Shown here piece after piece: positions 50,041 through 59,566 of a DNA stretch of 64,000 nt. This DNA is from Croceitalea dokdonensis DOKDO 023 (GTDB lineage Bacteria; Bacteroidota; Bacteroidia; Flavobacteriales; Flavobacteriaceae), in the NCBI RefSeq assembly GCF_001306415.1, contig NZ_LDJX01000001.1, positions 434,001-498,000 of the forward strand, written 5' to 3'. How positions within the stretch are numbered: the first letter of the stretch is position 1; each line of letters opens with the position of its first letter. Under the pieces are notes generated by a model. It searched no databases. It was not told the origin of the DNA and was given only the letters and a program-made list of their open reading frames with translations. Made by a program: the position numbers and the translations under genes.

Positions 50041-52187
50041 TGACCCATTATTTTTTGTAACACTTTTTGCTCCTTTTCGTTTAAGGAATCCTTAAGGGCT
50101 AAAAGTCGGTTTTTTAATTCGTTATTCGCCACTAAAGTGGTCAACAAATTTCTTGAAGACTTTTTAAACTGCCAAACATGATGGTCACAGGCCTTCACCA
50201 AATTCATTAATGCGGTATCGCTCAAGGCCTGTATTTGATAGAGATATTCAAAAGCCAACTGCCTTACTTCAAAATGTTCTGTTGTGCCCGTATAGCCATT
50301 CAATTCCTGATAAAAGGCCTGTTTATCCAAAGCTTGGTAATCTGGCGTGACCAAGGCCAAGGTGAGCCAAAGTAGGCGTATGTTCTTATTGGGCAAGCCA
50401 TGGATATTTTTGGTTTTTTCCAAATATAGCGTCCGCTTTTCGGGGAAGTTAGACCATAGTTTAAGTAAAGCATGCTCCAAAGTGACGTAACTGGAATCAT
50501 GAAGCAAGGATTCATACTTTGCGATCAGCGGCTCATTAAGGACTCTTGCGCCAGAAATTCCAAGCAAGGAAGTGGCAAGTGCTTGTCGCACTAGGATATC
50601 GTCGCTATCAAAGGCTTGGTTTAAAATACTATCAGGTAATATCCGGTGGTATTCCTTAATAAAACTCGCTTTAAATTGCGATGAACTAGAATCTTGCCAG
50701 TACCCCATATAATCGATATCATCGCTTTGGGCCTGTGCCAAATCCTCTTCCATTGTAAACAATCGGTCAATATGGGCAGACGCTGCCCTAAGTTTTGCTT
50801 TTACGGCCTCCCAGGGAAACTTGTCCGACGTTAGCCACTCCGTTTTAAAATTGGACAAATCTTTGTTGGATGCAGATTCCATGGCTTTTAGAAAATCATC
50901 AATGGTCACATTCTTAAATCCGTGCCTTTGCAAATAGGATTTTACCCCTTTTTTAAAAGCATCCCCTCCTACTTCATTTTTAAGCATCACCAAGGCCCAG
51001 GCCCCTTTTTCGTAGAAGGTTAAGCTACTGGCGTTAGGATCGGTCAATGCCTGCCCCTCTCCCATTTCAGAGCGGGCCTTGAGAGTTTTGGCCGTTTCAA
51101 AAAGCTTCCAGTAAAAATGTTCGTCCCCAAAGAGCATCCGCTCTGCCAAGTAGGCGTAATAGGTAGCGAAACCCTCATGAAGCCAATGGTGTTCACCGCT
51201 CACCTCGGTGACCAAATTGCCAAACCATTGGTGGGCCAGTTCATGGGCGTTGACATTCACATAGTTTTTATCCACGAAAGCCGTAGAATCAATCACATAT
51301 TGATTGGAAAAAATGGTGCAACCCGTGTTTTCCATCCCCGCATACAAAAAGTCCTGAACCGGTACTTGTTTATAATTCTGCCAAGGATAAGGCACCCCAA
51401 TTTCCGCTTCCAAAAAATCAAATATCTCCTTGGAATAACGATAGGTGGGTTCAAATTTCAAACTGTCTTTAGGTTCGTAATACAATTCCATGGGAACGCC
51501 CGATTTGGATTGAAGTACTTTTTTATCAAAATCACCAATCACAAAAGCTACCAGATAGCTGCTCATGGGGTTGCCCATATCAAACCTCCAATGGGTTAGT
51601 TGGTCTTTTGTTGTTTTTTCCACCAGTTTGCCGTTGGCAATGACCTGATATCCTGTATCCACCAAAAAGCCGACATCAAATTCTATCTTATCTGTCATAT
51701 CATCAATGGATGGCAACCAATGACTGTTGTATTTTCCTTGGCCTTGGGTCCATAGTTGAAAAATAGGGTTTTCAAAACCAACATAGTCTATGTCACTTGC
51801 GGTGAAAGGGCCCTGTACTACGGTAGGTCTATTGATTGCTTTCCCTTGAATAAAATACACCGTCTGCCTGGGCTTGGCCTCATAGCGAATATACAGCTCA
51901 TGATGGCCAATTTTTTTAGGCGCCCTAATTCCCAATCGCTTGCCTGAATTGGAAAATGCCACTTCTTTGCCATTCAAAACCACTTGTAAAAAAGTGATGT
52001 TAACGGCATCCAGAAAAATGGAATCGACCTTTTTACGCAATTCAAATTCATAAGTACCCTTCCCTTGTATTTGTTCTTCATCCATGACTGGAATAATGTC
52101 AACATTGATTCTTTTAAAATCAACCGATGCATCACTTTGCCCATGAAGCAGATGAACCAAAAAAAAGCATAGCATTAAGCATCTCAT
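50037..52187 (-). CDS. M1-family aminopeptidase, exported
   Basis: A 716-residue protein with a signal peptide (1-17). The active site is complete: GMENTG substrate motif, HELAHQW zinc site with the third ligand in LHEGFATYY. It removes N-terminal amino acids from peptides outside the cytoplasm. This differs from the pseudo-peptidase at 17538-20393, which lacks the zinc ligands. It overlaps the patatin gene by four bases and is divergent from recG. Confidence 0.93.
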   Translation of the reverse strand: MRCLMLCFFLVHLLHGQSDASVDFKRINVDIIPVMDEEQIQGKGTYEFELRKKVDSIFLDAVNITFLQVVLNGKEVAFSNSGKRLGIRAPKKIGHHELYIRYEAKPRQTVYFIQGKAINRPTVVQGPFTASDIDYVGFENPIFQLWTQGQGKYNSHWLPSIDDMTDKIEFDVGFLVDTGYQVIANGKLVEKTTKDQLTHWRFDMGNPMSSYLVAFVIGDFDKKVLQSKSGVPMELYYEPKDSLKFEPTYRYSKEIFDFLEAEIGVPYPWQNYKQVPVQDFLYAGMENTGCTIFSNQYVIDSTAFVDKNYVNVNAHELAHQWFGNLVTEVSGEHHWLHEGFATYYAYLAERMLFGDEHFYWKLFETAKTLKARSEMGEGQALTDPNASSLTFYEKGAWALVMLKNEVGGDAFKKGVKSYLQRHGFKNVTIDDFLKAMESASNKDLSNFKTEWLTSDKFPWEAVKAKLRAASAHIDRLFTMEEDLAQAQSDDIDYMGYWQDSSSSQFKASFIKEYHRILPDSILNQAFDSDDILVRQALATSLLGISGARVLNEPLIAKYESLLHDSSYVTLEHALLKLWSNFPEKRTLYLEKTKNIHGLPNKNIRLLWLTLALVTPDYQALDKQAFYQELNGYTGTTEHFEVRQLAFEYLYQIQALSDTALMNLVKACDHHVWQFKKSSRNLLTTLVANNELKNRLLALKDSLNEKEQKVLQKIMGQ

Positions 52188-52301
52188 ATAACCCGAATAA
52201 CAAATGTCTATCCAAATGTAGCATTTTAGTTGCCCAAATTCAGCAAGCTATCAAGAATCCATCTTTGGGGGTTGGGCGGCTTTTTCGCTATTTTAGCCCT
52301 A

Positions 52302-54407
52302 ATGAACGCCAATTACCTCCAAACGCCCATCGCCTACCTTAAAGGTGTTGGACCCCATAGGGCCGACCTCCTGAAATCCGAGTTGGGTATAGAGACGTTT
52401 GGTGACCTTCTACAATGGTATCCCAACCGGTATTTGGACAAAACCCAATACCACAAGATTGGGGAGTTAAAAGATAGCGGTGCCGATCTACAGGTATTGG
52501 GTAAAATAGTTCATTTAAAAACGGTGGAACAAAAACGGGGCAAGCGCTTGGTGGCCACCTTTGTTGATGATACCGGGCAAATGGAGCTGGTGTGGTTCCG
52601 GGCGCACAAATGGATACGGGAAAACATCAAACTTAACGAACCCTATGTGGTTTTTGGCCGGGTAAACCGGTATGGAAGTACCTTTTCCATGCCCCACCCA
52701 GAAATGGAGTTGCTCAAACAACACCAGGCAGGACTTAAAATCAGCATGCAACCCATTTACCCATCTACCGAAAAACTATCCAATGCTGGGGTAACCAACA
52801 AAGTGGTTTCTAAACTAATTCAGCAATTGTTTTTGGAAACCAAGGCCAATTTTGGGGAAACACTATCGCAAGAACTCTTAGGGGAGCTAAAAATGATTTC
52901 AAAGGCCGATGCGCTTCTTAACATCCATTTTCCCAAGAATCAGGAATTATTGGCCAAAGCCCGGTTTAGGTTAAAATTTGAAGAGCTTTTTTACGTACAA
53001 CTACAATTATTGAACAAAAAGGCGATAAGAAAGCACAAAATCAAAGGTTTACCGTTTGACCAAGTGGGTGAAAAATTCAACCACTTTTTTAAAAATCATT
53101 TGCCGTTTGCATTGACCAATGCCCAAAAAAGGGTCATCAAGGAAATTAGAAACGATTTGGGCAGCAGCGCACAAATGAATCGCTTATTGCAAGGTGATGT
53201 AGGCTCCGGGAAAACCATTGTTGCATTAATGTGTATGTTATTGGCTATCGACAATGGTTTTCAGGCCTGTTTGATGGCCCCTACTGAGATTCTAGCCAAT
53301 CAACATTTTAATGGTTTAAAAGAGTTACTGGCAGATATGGATGTTTCCATTGCGCTTTTAACAGGCTCTATAAAAAAATCTGCTCGGAAACCAATTCATG
53401 AACAATTGGAAAACGGAGAACTTGATATTCTAGTGGGCACCCATGCCGTTTTGGAGGACAAAGTACAATTTAACAATTTAGGTTTGGCCGTTATTGATGA
53501 GCAACATCGGTTTGGAGTAGCGCAACGTTCAAAATTATGGCATAAAAACAAGTTGCCACCCCATATTCTTGTTATGACCGCTACGCCCATTCCAAGAACC
53601 TTGGCAATGAGCCTCTATGGCGATTTGGACATTTCGGTGATTGATGAGCTACCACCTGGCCGTAAACCAATTAAAACGGTGCATCGGTATGATGCTAACC
53701 GGCTCAACGTTTTTCGATTTATAAAAGATGAAATAAAAAAAGGGCGACAGGTTTATGTGGTTTATCCTTTAATTCAAGAAAGTGAGGCTTTGGATTACAA
53801 GGATTTGATGGATGGATATGAAAGTCTTGCTCGGGAGTTTCCTTTACCGGAGTATCAAATTTCCATTGTACACGGACAGATGAAACCTCAGGACAAGGAT
53901 TATGAAATGGAGCGTTTTGTCAAAGGGGAAACCCAGATCATGGTAGCTACCACCGTCATAGAGGTTGGGGTGAATGTACCCAACGCATCGGTAATGATCA
54001 TTGAAAGTGCGGAACGTTTTGGGCTGTCGCAATTGCACCAGTTACGTGGGCGCGTGGGACGCGGTGCCAAACAAAGTTTTTGTATTCTAATGACAGGTCA
54101 TAAACTATCCAGCGAGGCCAAAACCCGTTTGGAAACCATGGTACGCACCAATGACGGCTTTGAGCTGGCCGAAGTGGATCTAAAACTCCGTGGGCCCGGT
54201 GATTTAATGGGCACCCAACAAAGCGGTTTGCTAAATCTAAAGATAGCGGATATTGTCAAAGACAATCAGGTTTTAAAATCGGCCCGGTATTATGCCATGC
54301 AGCTTTTAAAAGCTGACCCCAAATTGGAACAACCTAACCATTTGGTCATAAGAAAGGCTTATGGCGATTTGGTCAAGGACAAAACAATTTGGGGGTATAT
54401 AAGTTGA
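52302..54407 (+). CDS. recG: ATP-dependent DNA helicase RecG
   Basis: A 701-residue branch-migration helicase that regresses stalled forks. It has the N-terminal wedge (GVGPHRADLLKSELGI, LVATFVDDTGQMELVWF), motif I GDVGSGKT, motif II DEQHRFG, and the helicase C motifs (TTVIEVGVNVPNA, QLHQLRGRVGRG). The ATG at 52302 is preferred over a TTG at 52230, since the family N-terminus begins with NYLQTPIAYLKGVGP. It is followed after 75 bases by an unrelated lipoprotein gene. Confidence 0.95.
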   Translation: MNANYLQTPIAYLKGVGPHRADLLKSELGIETFGDLLQWYPNRYLDKTQYHKIGELKDSGADLQVLGKIVHLKTVEQKRGKRLVATFVDDTGQMELVWFRAHKWIRENIKLNEPYVVFGRVNRYGSTFSMPHPEMELLKQHQAGLKISMQPIYPSTEKLSNAGVTNKVVSKLIQQLFLETKANFGETLSQELLGELKMISKADALLNIHFPKNQELLAKARFRLKFEELFYVQLQLLNKKAIRKHKIKGLPFDQVGEKFNHFFKNHLPFALTNAQKRVIKEIRNDLGSSAQMNRLLQGDVGSGKTIVALMCMLLAIDNGFQACLMAPTEILANQHFNGLKELLADMDVSIALLTGSIKKSARKPIHEQLENGELDILVGTHAVLEDKVQFNNLGLAVIDEQHRFGVAQRSKLWHKNKLPPHILVMTATPIPRTLAMSLYGDLDISVIDELPPGRKPIKTVHRYDANRLNVFRFIKDEIKKGRQVYVVYPLIQESEALDYKDLMDGYESLAREFPLPEYQISIVHGQMKPQDKDYEMERFVKGETQIMVATTVIEVGVNVPNASVMIIESAERFGLSQLHQLRGRVGRGAKQSFCILMTGHKLSSEAKTRLETMVRTNDGFELAEVDLKLRGPGDLMGTQQSGLLNLKIADIVKDNQVLKSARYYAMQLLKADPKLEQPNHLVIRKAYGDLVKDKTIWGYIS

Positions 54408-54482
54408 AAATAAATACGATGCATTAAACGAAACATTTACGATAAAATTACGTTCAATTATCTCATACAGAACTTCTAATAA

Positions 54483-56087
54483 ATGACCAATAAATTACTC
54501 ACCCTAGCTTCTATTTTCGTGCTACTGTTAAGTTGTGATGAGGAGAAGGTTTCCGTTCAGCCGGAAATAATGTCCGAAGAAATAGACACGACCCCACCAA
54601 AAGTGTCGATTCCAAATTTTGAAGAAGTATTGGGAAACAGTGTTGAAGTGGCAACAACCATTGCTGTTTCTATTGAAGAAGATTCGGAGATAGAAGAGGT
54701 TTCAGTTTTAGTGAATCAATCCGAAATTTTAAATACTAAGGAGAAAGTGTTTTCATTTGAGTTAAATCCTTTTAATTACCCGAACGGAGAAAATATACTT
54801 TCCATTGTTGCAAAAGATTCCGAAAACAATAGAACACAACAAAATGAAGTTTTTGAAGTAAATAAATTATTGGTATCTATTGCCGCACCAACGGTTCCTC
54901 CCGAATCTCAACTATTCTTTTCTGTAAATACAATGAATGGAGATTTGCTGGCTTTTGCACTAGTTACTAGACCTTTGGAAATTGTAAAATTGTATGCAGA
55001 CGATGATTTTACTCCACAACCCATCATTGTTACCTCTTATGAAATGCAACCTGAAGCAATCTTTAAAGCTAATCTAAACTCCATAGCCAACATTGAACCG
55101 GGAACTGATTTAGTGGCATTTCAGGAAGCAGCAGGGGTAAATACGGAGAACACGTTTGAATCCAACCCAATAATCCAACCATTCACAATCAAAATAAATA
55201 GTATTCCCAATAATGTATTGGCAAATTCTTTCTTTGTGGTGAGTTATAACCACCTAGGACAGTCCACAGACGTTATAAACAGCTCTGAGGGACTGGAAAC
55301 CCAAATGCGTTACGATTCTCTTGATACTACCATTGAAAATACCCTCATTTATACATCCAGTTCAATTGCAGAAGCAAAAGCAAATAACACTATAGCTCTA
55401 GAAGACTACAGATACCTTTTGTTGGAAAATCCAAAGGATACAACCCTTTCTTTCTCAGAATTCAAGTCACCGGAATCAACCATATCGTTTTCTGTTCCAT
55501 CTAATTCAGAAACTTTTTCGCAACGACTTGTTGGCTACAAAGATTCAAATGGTTATCTAGATAATGAGTTTTTTTATTTATTTGACTCTAAAGGCACACC
55601 TGAAAACAATACTATTAGTTTACCTGTAATTCCAGAATTGTCAGTAGTAACAAACGAACTGACACTAGTATTGGATGATGGAAATACTTTTGAAGCAAAT
55701 ACCTTTGGAATAAAGGATGTTTCAATTCCAATTTGGTCAGCGGTAAGAACAGAAGACTTGGTAACAGTTTCAGGGGTTTATGACAAGGTTGAGATGTTAT
55801 TACAAACAAACGATAATCCTGATGCTGTTATGTCGTGGAGTTTTACTGATAGACCAAATGACAACTACACATTGATATTCAATTCCTTTGAGTTGCCCAG
55901 TGAATTCATAGATTATGCCGCCATGAATAATTTGGATTTGAGCAATCTAATTTCAACCAGCAGAATTAGTATTAAACAATTTGCTTCTTCTAAACCTTAT
56001 GAGTACGAAGAACTCCTTTTCTATCCATTTCTACCGTCCCGGCCAGATGATATTTATATTTTGACATCAAACCTGACCACCAATTAA
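54483..56087 (+). CDS. hypothetical lipoprotein with an Ig-like segment
   Basis: A 534-residue lipoprotein (lipobox LLLSC, Cys19). After an acidic linker there is one bacterial Ig-like stretch (about 35-115: TPPKVSIPNFE, then NILSIVAKDSENN). The remaining 400 residues are beta-rich and unassigned, with many T, S and N. It is probably displayed on the cell surface. Base composition is AT-richer than in recG. No partner gene is evident. Confidence 0.6.
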   Translation: MTNKLLTLASIFVLLLSCDEEKVSVQPEIMSEEIDTTPPKVSIPNFEEVLGNSVEVATTIAVSIEEDSEIEEVSVLVNQSEILNTKEKVFSFELNPFNYPNGENILSIVAKDSENNRTQQNEVFEVNKLLVSIAAPTVPPESQLFFSVNTMNGDLLAFALVTRPLEIVKLYADDDFTPQPIIVTSYEMQPEAIFKANLNSIANIEPGTDLVAFQEAAGVNTENTFESNPIIQPFTIKINSIPNNVLANSFFVVSYNHLGQSTDVINSSEGLETQMRYDSLDTTIENTLIYTSSSIAEAKANNTIALEDYRYLLLENPKDTTLSFSEFKSPESTISFSVPSNSETFSQRLVGYKDSNGYLDNEFFYLFDSKGTPENNTISLPVIPELSVVTNELTLVLDDGNTFEANTFGIKDVSIPIWSAVRTEDLVTVSGVYDKVEMLLQTNDNPDAVMSWSFTDRPNDNYTLIFNSFELPSEFIDYAAMNNLDLSNLISTSRISIKQFASSKPYEYEELLFYPFLPSRPDDIYILTSNLTTN

Positions 56088-56186
56088 AATGACTCGTATA
56101 CTACGGGAGGAACGGTGTACACTATATGAAAAACTATTCGGAAACCTATTGACTAGCGCATTTGAAGCTTCCTTCTTGGATAATTA

Positions 56187-57005
56187 CTACTCAAAATAAT
56201 GGACCAAAGTATTCTGCACAAAACGCGCTTCACGACTTCCCGGTGCCGCATAGCTTTTAAACTTTTCATACACTTCAGAAGCGTAGGAATAGGTATCACC
56301 AACAGAGGCTTTTGCAAAAAGGTACCAATAGGCCGCTGTCATCCAATCCTGCCCACCTTCCTGTAAGCTTAATGCAGGCTCAACAATATCAATAGTTTCT
56401 TTAAAACGCTTTTGCATACAAAGCACATAGGCGTACATAATACGTGCCCTCCCAAACCCATTGAACATCTCAATGGCTTTTTTAAAGTAAGCCTCAGTAA
56501 TAGACAATAATTTTGATGCTTCACTTGTGATGGATTCCCCCGAGTTTATTTTATCTAAGGCAGGCTCCATCATCATAGATAAAATCCTTCCAAAATTATA
56601 GATTTCGTTTGCGTCAGTCGGTGCTTCACTTAATCTACCATACACGGTTGAAACTTCCGCTTCCCGGGCCACATTAATTTCATTTTGTGCCCTTGCTTTG
56701 TCCATTAAACTGTTGTAAGAAGATAAGGGCGCAATTTCAAAAGGAGTTTCTTGCGGTAGATATGACATGGCAGCCGTCTGGCTCTCGTTGGTAGTATCAT
56801 TTTCTAAGTCAATAGAAGCCCAAGCCATAATATTAGTGGCTGCCGTCTCATCAATTCCGGCCATTGCCGTTAGGGTCTTTGCATTACCAAGTGCTGCTAT
56901 AGCTTGTTTTGTGGCGATACCCATGGCGCTCAATCTACTTAAATGCTCCGTACTTGCTCCCAAGGCATTAAGTACGATAGTATCCATTTCATTAAATGTT
57001 GACAT
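56187..57005 (-). CDS. hypothetical protein with HhH-like N-terminus and TPR-like C-terminus
   Basis: A 272-residue soluble protein. Residues about 10-70 resemble a helix-hairpin-helix repeat (LSAMGIATKQAIAALGNAK, LTAMAGIDETAATNIMAW). The second half (about 150-272) contains TPR-like helices (YFKKAIEMFNGFGRARIMYA, YWYLFAKASVGDTYSYASEV). I do not recognise a family. It is isolated between the lipoprotein gene and the leu cluster. Confidence 0.55.
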   Translation of the reverse strand: MSTFNEMDTIVLNALGASTEHLSRLSAMGIATKQAIAALGNAKTLTAMAGIDETAATNIMAWASIDLENDTTNESQTAAMSYLPQETPFEIAPLSSYNSLMDKARAQNEINVAREAEVSTVYGRLSEAPTDANEIYNFGRILSMMMEPALDKINSGESITSEASKLLSITEAYFKKAIEMFNGFGRARIMYAYVLCMQKRFKETIDIVEPALSLQEGGQDWMTAAYWYLFAKASVGDTYSYASEVYEKFKSYAAPGSREARFVQNTLVHYFE

Positions 57006-57305
57006 AATTATGATTTCTTTAGTTCAAGGATTGTAATTATTTATTCGGTAGTTTTTAATGAAGCCAAAGATATCATGATTGCTTATCTCCTTATACCCCT
57101 GAATATTGGGAAAATTATCCCTTCTTGTGATAAACTAGAAATACAACGAAGTATTCCTTTTTTTCTTATTTAACTAGAAGTCTTATTTCAACACCATTTT
57201 AACCGTTAGTTACTAGTTGAACATCGTAATTCTGTACTGAACCAAAAGTGTTAAAAAGGGTGTTATTTCCTATTTTAGTAAGTTGAAAATTGAAAAGTAT
57301 ATAAC
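57006..57305. other. intergenic stretch upstream of leuC, 300 bases
   Basis: AT-rich and non-coding. TATTTTAG at 57271-57278 is an imperfect -7 box, 28 bases before the leuC ATG. I see no leucine-rich leader peptide, T-box or terminator-antiterminator pair, so attenuation is not supported. Confidence 0.4.
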
Positions 57306-58718
57306 ATGAGTAATACACTCTTTGATAAGGTTTGGGATTCCCATGTGGTAAAGAAAATTGAAAATGGGCCAGACGTGTTCTTTATTGACCGTCATTTGGT
57401 TCATGAGGTAACGAGTCCCGTGGCATTTTTAGGGCTAAAAAACAGAAATATACCGGTTTTGTATCCTGAAAGAACGTTTGCAACCGCAGACCACAATACG
57501 CCAACCATTAACCAACATCTTCCTGTTAAAGACCCATTGTCTGCAAATCAACTAGAAGCCTTGGAAAAGAATGCGGCTGAACATGGTATTCCATATTGGG
57601 GATTAGGCCATGAAAAAAATGGTATTGTTCATGTGATTGGCCCAGAAAATGGTATCACCTTGCCTGGGGCAACCATCGTTTGTGGGGATTCCCATACGTC
57701 TACCCACGGGGCATTTGGCGCCATTGCATTTGGTATTGGCACCTCGGAAGTGGAGATGGTACTGGCCACCCAGTGCATAATGCAGCCAAAACCCAAGAGC
57801 ATGCGAATTAACATCAATGGGGCATTAAGCTTTGGGGTTACCCCAAAAGATGTGGCACTTTACATCATTTCCAAACTCACTACCTCTGGTGCCACAGGCT
57901 ATTTTGTGGAGTACGCGGGAGATGTGTTTAAAAACATGAGTATGGAAGGCCGTATGACTGTCTGCAACCTTAGTATAGAAATGGGTGCGCGAGGCGGAAT
58001 GATTGCCCCGGACCAAAAGACCTTTGATTATGTAAAAGGCAGGGAGTTTGCCCCTAAGGGTGCTGCTTGGGACAGGGCCATGGCGTATTGGGAAACCTTG
58101 TATTCCGAGCCACATGCGGAATTTGACAAAGAATTGAACTTTGATGCCGCGGATATTGAGCCCATGATTACCTATGGCACCAATCCTGGTATGGGAACTG
58201 GAATCAGCAACGGAATTCCTATGGCCAATGCCGTTGAGGGCGGAGCAGCTACCTATCAAAAATCACTAGCTTATATGGATTTTAATGAAGGTGAGGCTAT
58301 CAAGGGAAAACCTATTGATTTTGTATTCCTTGGTAGTTGTACCAATGGTAGGATAGAAGATTTTAGGGCATTTGCCTCTATTGTCAAAGGAAGAAAAAAA
58401 GCAGATAATGTAACGGCTTGGTTGGTTCCAGGATCCCACGGAGTTGAAGATGCCATTAAGGCAGAGGGTATTTTGGATATTTTACATGAGGCAGGTTTTG
58501 AGCTTCGTGAGCCAGGTTGTTCCGCCTGTTTGGCCATGAATGATGATAAAATTCCTGCGGGCAAATATGCGGTAAGCACTTCCAATAGAAATTTTGAAGG
58601 TAGACAAGGCCCAGGAGCACGTACATTATTGGCGAGCCCCCTAGTTGCGGCAGCGGCGGCAGTTACAGGCAAGGTAACCGATCCCAGGGAATTGATGAAT
58701 GAAATGGTTATGGGTTGA
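57306..58718 (+). CDS. leuC: 3-isopropylmalate dehydratase large subunit
   Basis: A 470-residue aconitase-family protein. The [4Fe-4S] cysteines lie in [10 protein letters not shown] and GCSACLAMN, and the substrate motif [12 protein letters not shown] is present. With LeuD it isomerises 2- to 3-isopropylmalate; the same enzyme can convert citramalate to 3-methylmalate for isoleucine. It heads a leuC-leuD-synthase-leuB cluster; leuD starts 79 bases downstream. Confidence 0.96.
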   Translation: MSNTLFDKVWDSHVVKKIENGPDVFFIDRHLVHEVTSPVAFLGLKNRNIPVLYPERTFATADHNTPTINQHLPVKDPLSANQLEALEKNAAEHGIPYWGLGHEKNGIVHVIGPENGITLPGATIVCGDSHTSTHGAFGAIAFGIGTSEVEMVLATQCIMQPKPKSMRININGALSFGVTPKDVALYIISKLTTSGATGYFVEYAGDVFKNMSMEGRMTVCNLSIEMGARGGMIAPDQKTFDYVKGREFAPKGAAWDRAMAYWETLYSEPHAEFDKELNFDAADIEPMITYGTNPGMGTGISNGIPMANAVEGGAATYQKSLAYMDFNEGEAIKGKPIDFVFLGSCTNGRIEDFRAFASIVKGRKKADNVTAWLVPGSHGVEDAIKAEGILDILHEAGFELREPGCSACLAMNDDKIPAGKYAVSTSNRNFEGRQGPGARTLLASPLVAAAAAVTGKVTDPRELMNEMVMG

Positions 58719-58797
58719 TTGTTGTTGGTTATCTGGAATTATATACAATTACGAACCATCAACGAACAACAACTAACGAACAACAAATAACACAGAA

Positions 58798-59394
58798 ATG
58801 GCATACGATAAATTCAACATATTAACTTCATCAGCGGTTCCGCTACCTATAGAGAATGTAGATACCGATCAAATTATTCCTGCCCGTTTTTTAAAGGCCA
58901 CCGAGCGTAAGGGTTTTGGAGATAATCTGTTCCGGGACTGGCGATATCACCAAGACAATACGCCTAAAGAGCAATTTGTCCTTAATAACCCTATGTACAC
59001 CGGCAAAATATTGGTTGGGGGGAAAAACTTTGGCTCAGGCTCCTCAAGGGAGCATGCGGCCTGGGCCGTTTATGATTATGGGTTCCGTTGTGTGGTATCC
59101 AGTTTTTTTGCTGATATTTTCAGGAACAATTGTCTAAACATTGGGGTGCTTCCCGTTCAGGTTAGTCCCGAATTTTTAGAGCATATTTTTAGGGCCATTG
59201 AAGCCGACCCAAAAACGAAGTTGGAGGTAAACCTGCCCAAGCAAACCATCACCATATTGGCTACGGGCGCCTCAGAATCCTTTGACATTAACGACTATAA
59301 AAAGGATAATATGACCAACGGGTTTGATGACATTGATTATCTATTGAACATCAAGGAAGACATTAAGACCTTTGCGGAAAACAGACCGTTCTAA
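58798..59394 (+). CDS. leuD: 3-isopropylmalate dehydratase small subunit
   Basis: A 198-residue swivelling domain partner of LeuC, with NVDTDQIIPARFLK, the conserved GKNFGSGSSREHA motif, and a typical ending. The 79-base gap from leuC holds repeated AACAAC/AACGAACAAC units, common in Bacteroidota spacers. A 172-base gap separates it from the synthase gene. Confidence 0.95.
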   Translation: MAYDKFNILTSSAVPLPIENVDTDQIIPARFLKATERKGFGDNLFRDWRYHQDNTPKEQFVLNNPMYTGKILVGGKNFGSGSSREHAAWAVYDYGFRCVVSSFFADIFRNNCLNIGVLPVQVSPEFLEHIFRAIEADPKTKLEVNLPKQTITILATGASESFDINDYKKDNMTNGFDDIDYLLNIKEDIKTFAENRPF

Positions 59395-59566
59395 TAAGCT
59401 TTCAGTTCCAGTGGTTATTTTAGGAACCATCGCATCCAAATCCAAAAAAGTTTAAAAGAACAGCATACGGTACCTAGTCCCTTTTAAGTAATAACCAAAA
59501 CTGACGACAAGAATTAAAATTGATTTCCATTAAAATAACCCTCAAAAAGACTGGAACCTTTTCTAA

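Noticed and set aside
57006-57305. Leucine attenuator or T-box upstream of leuC
   Set aside because: No leucine-codon leader peptide, no terminator hairpin and no T-box sequence could be found.
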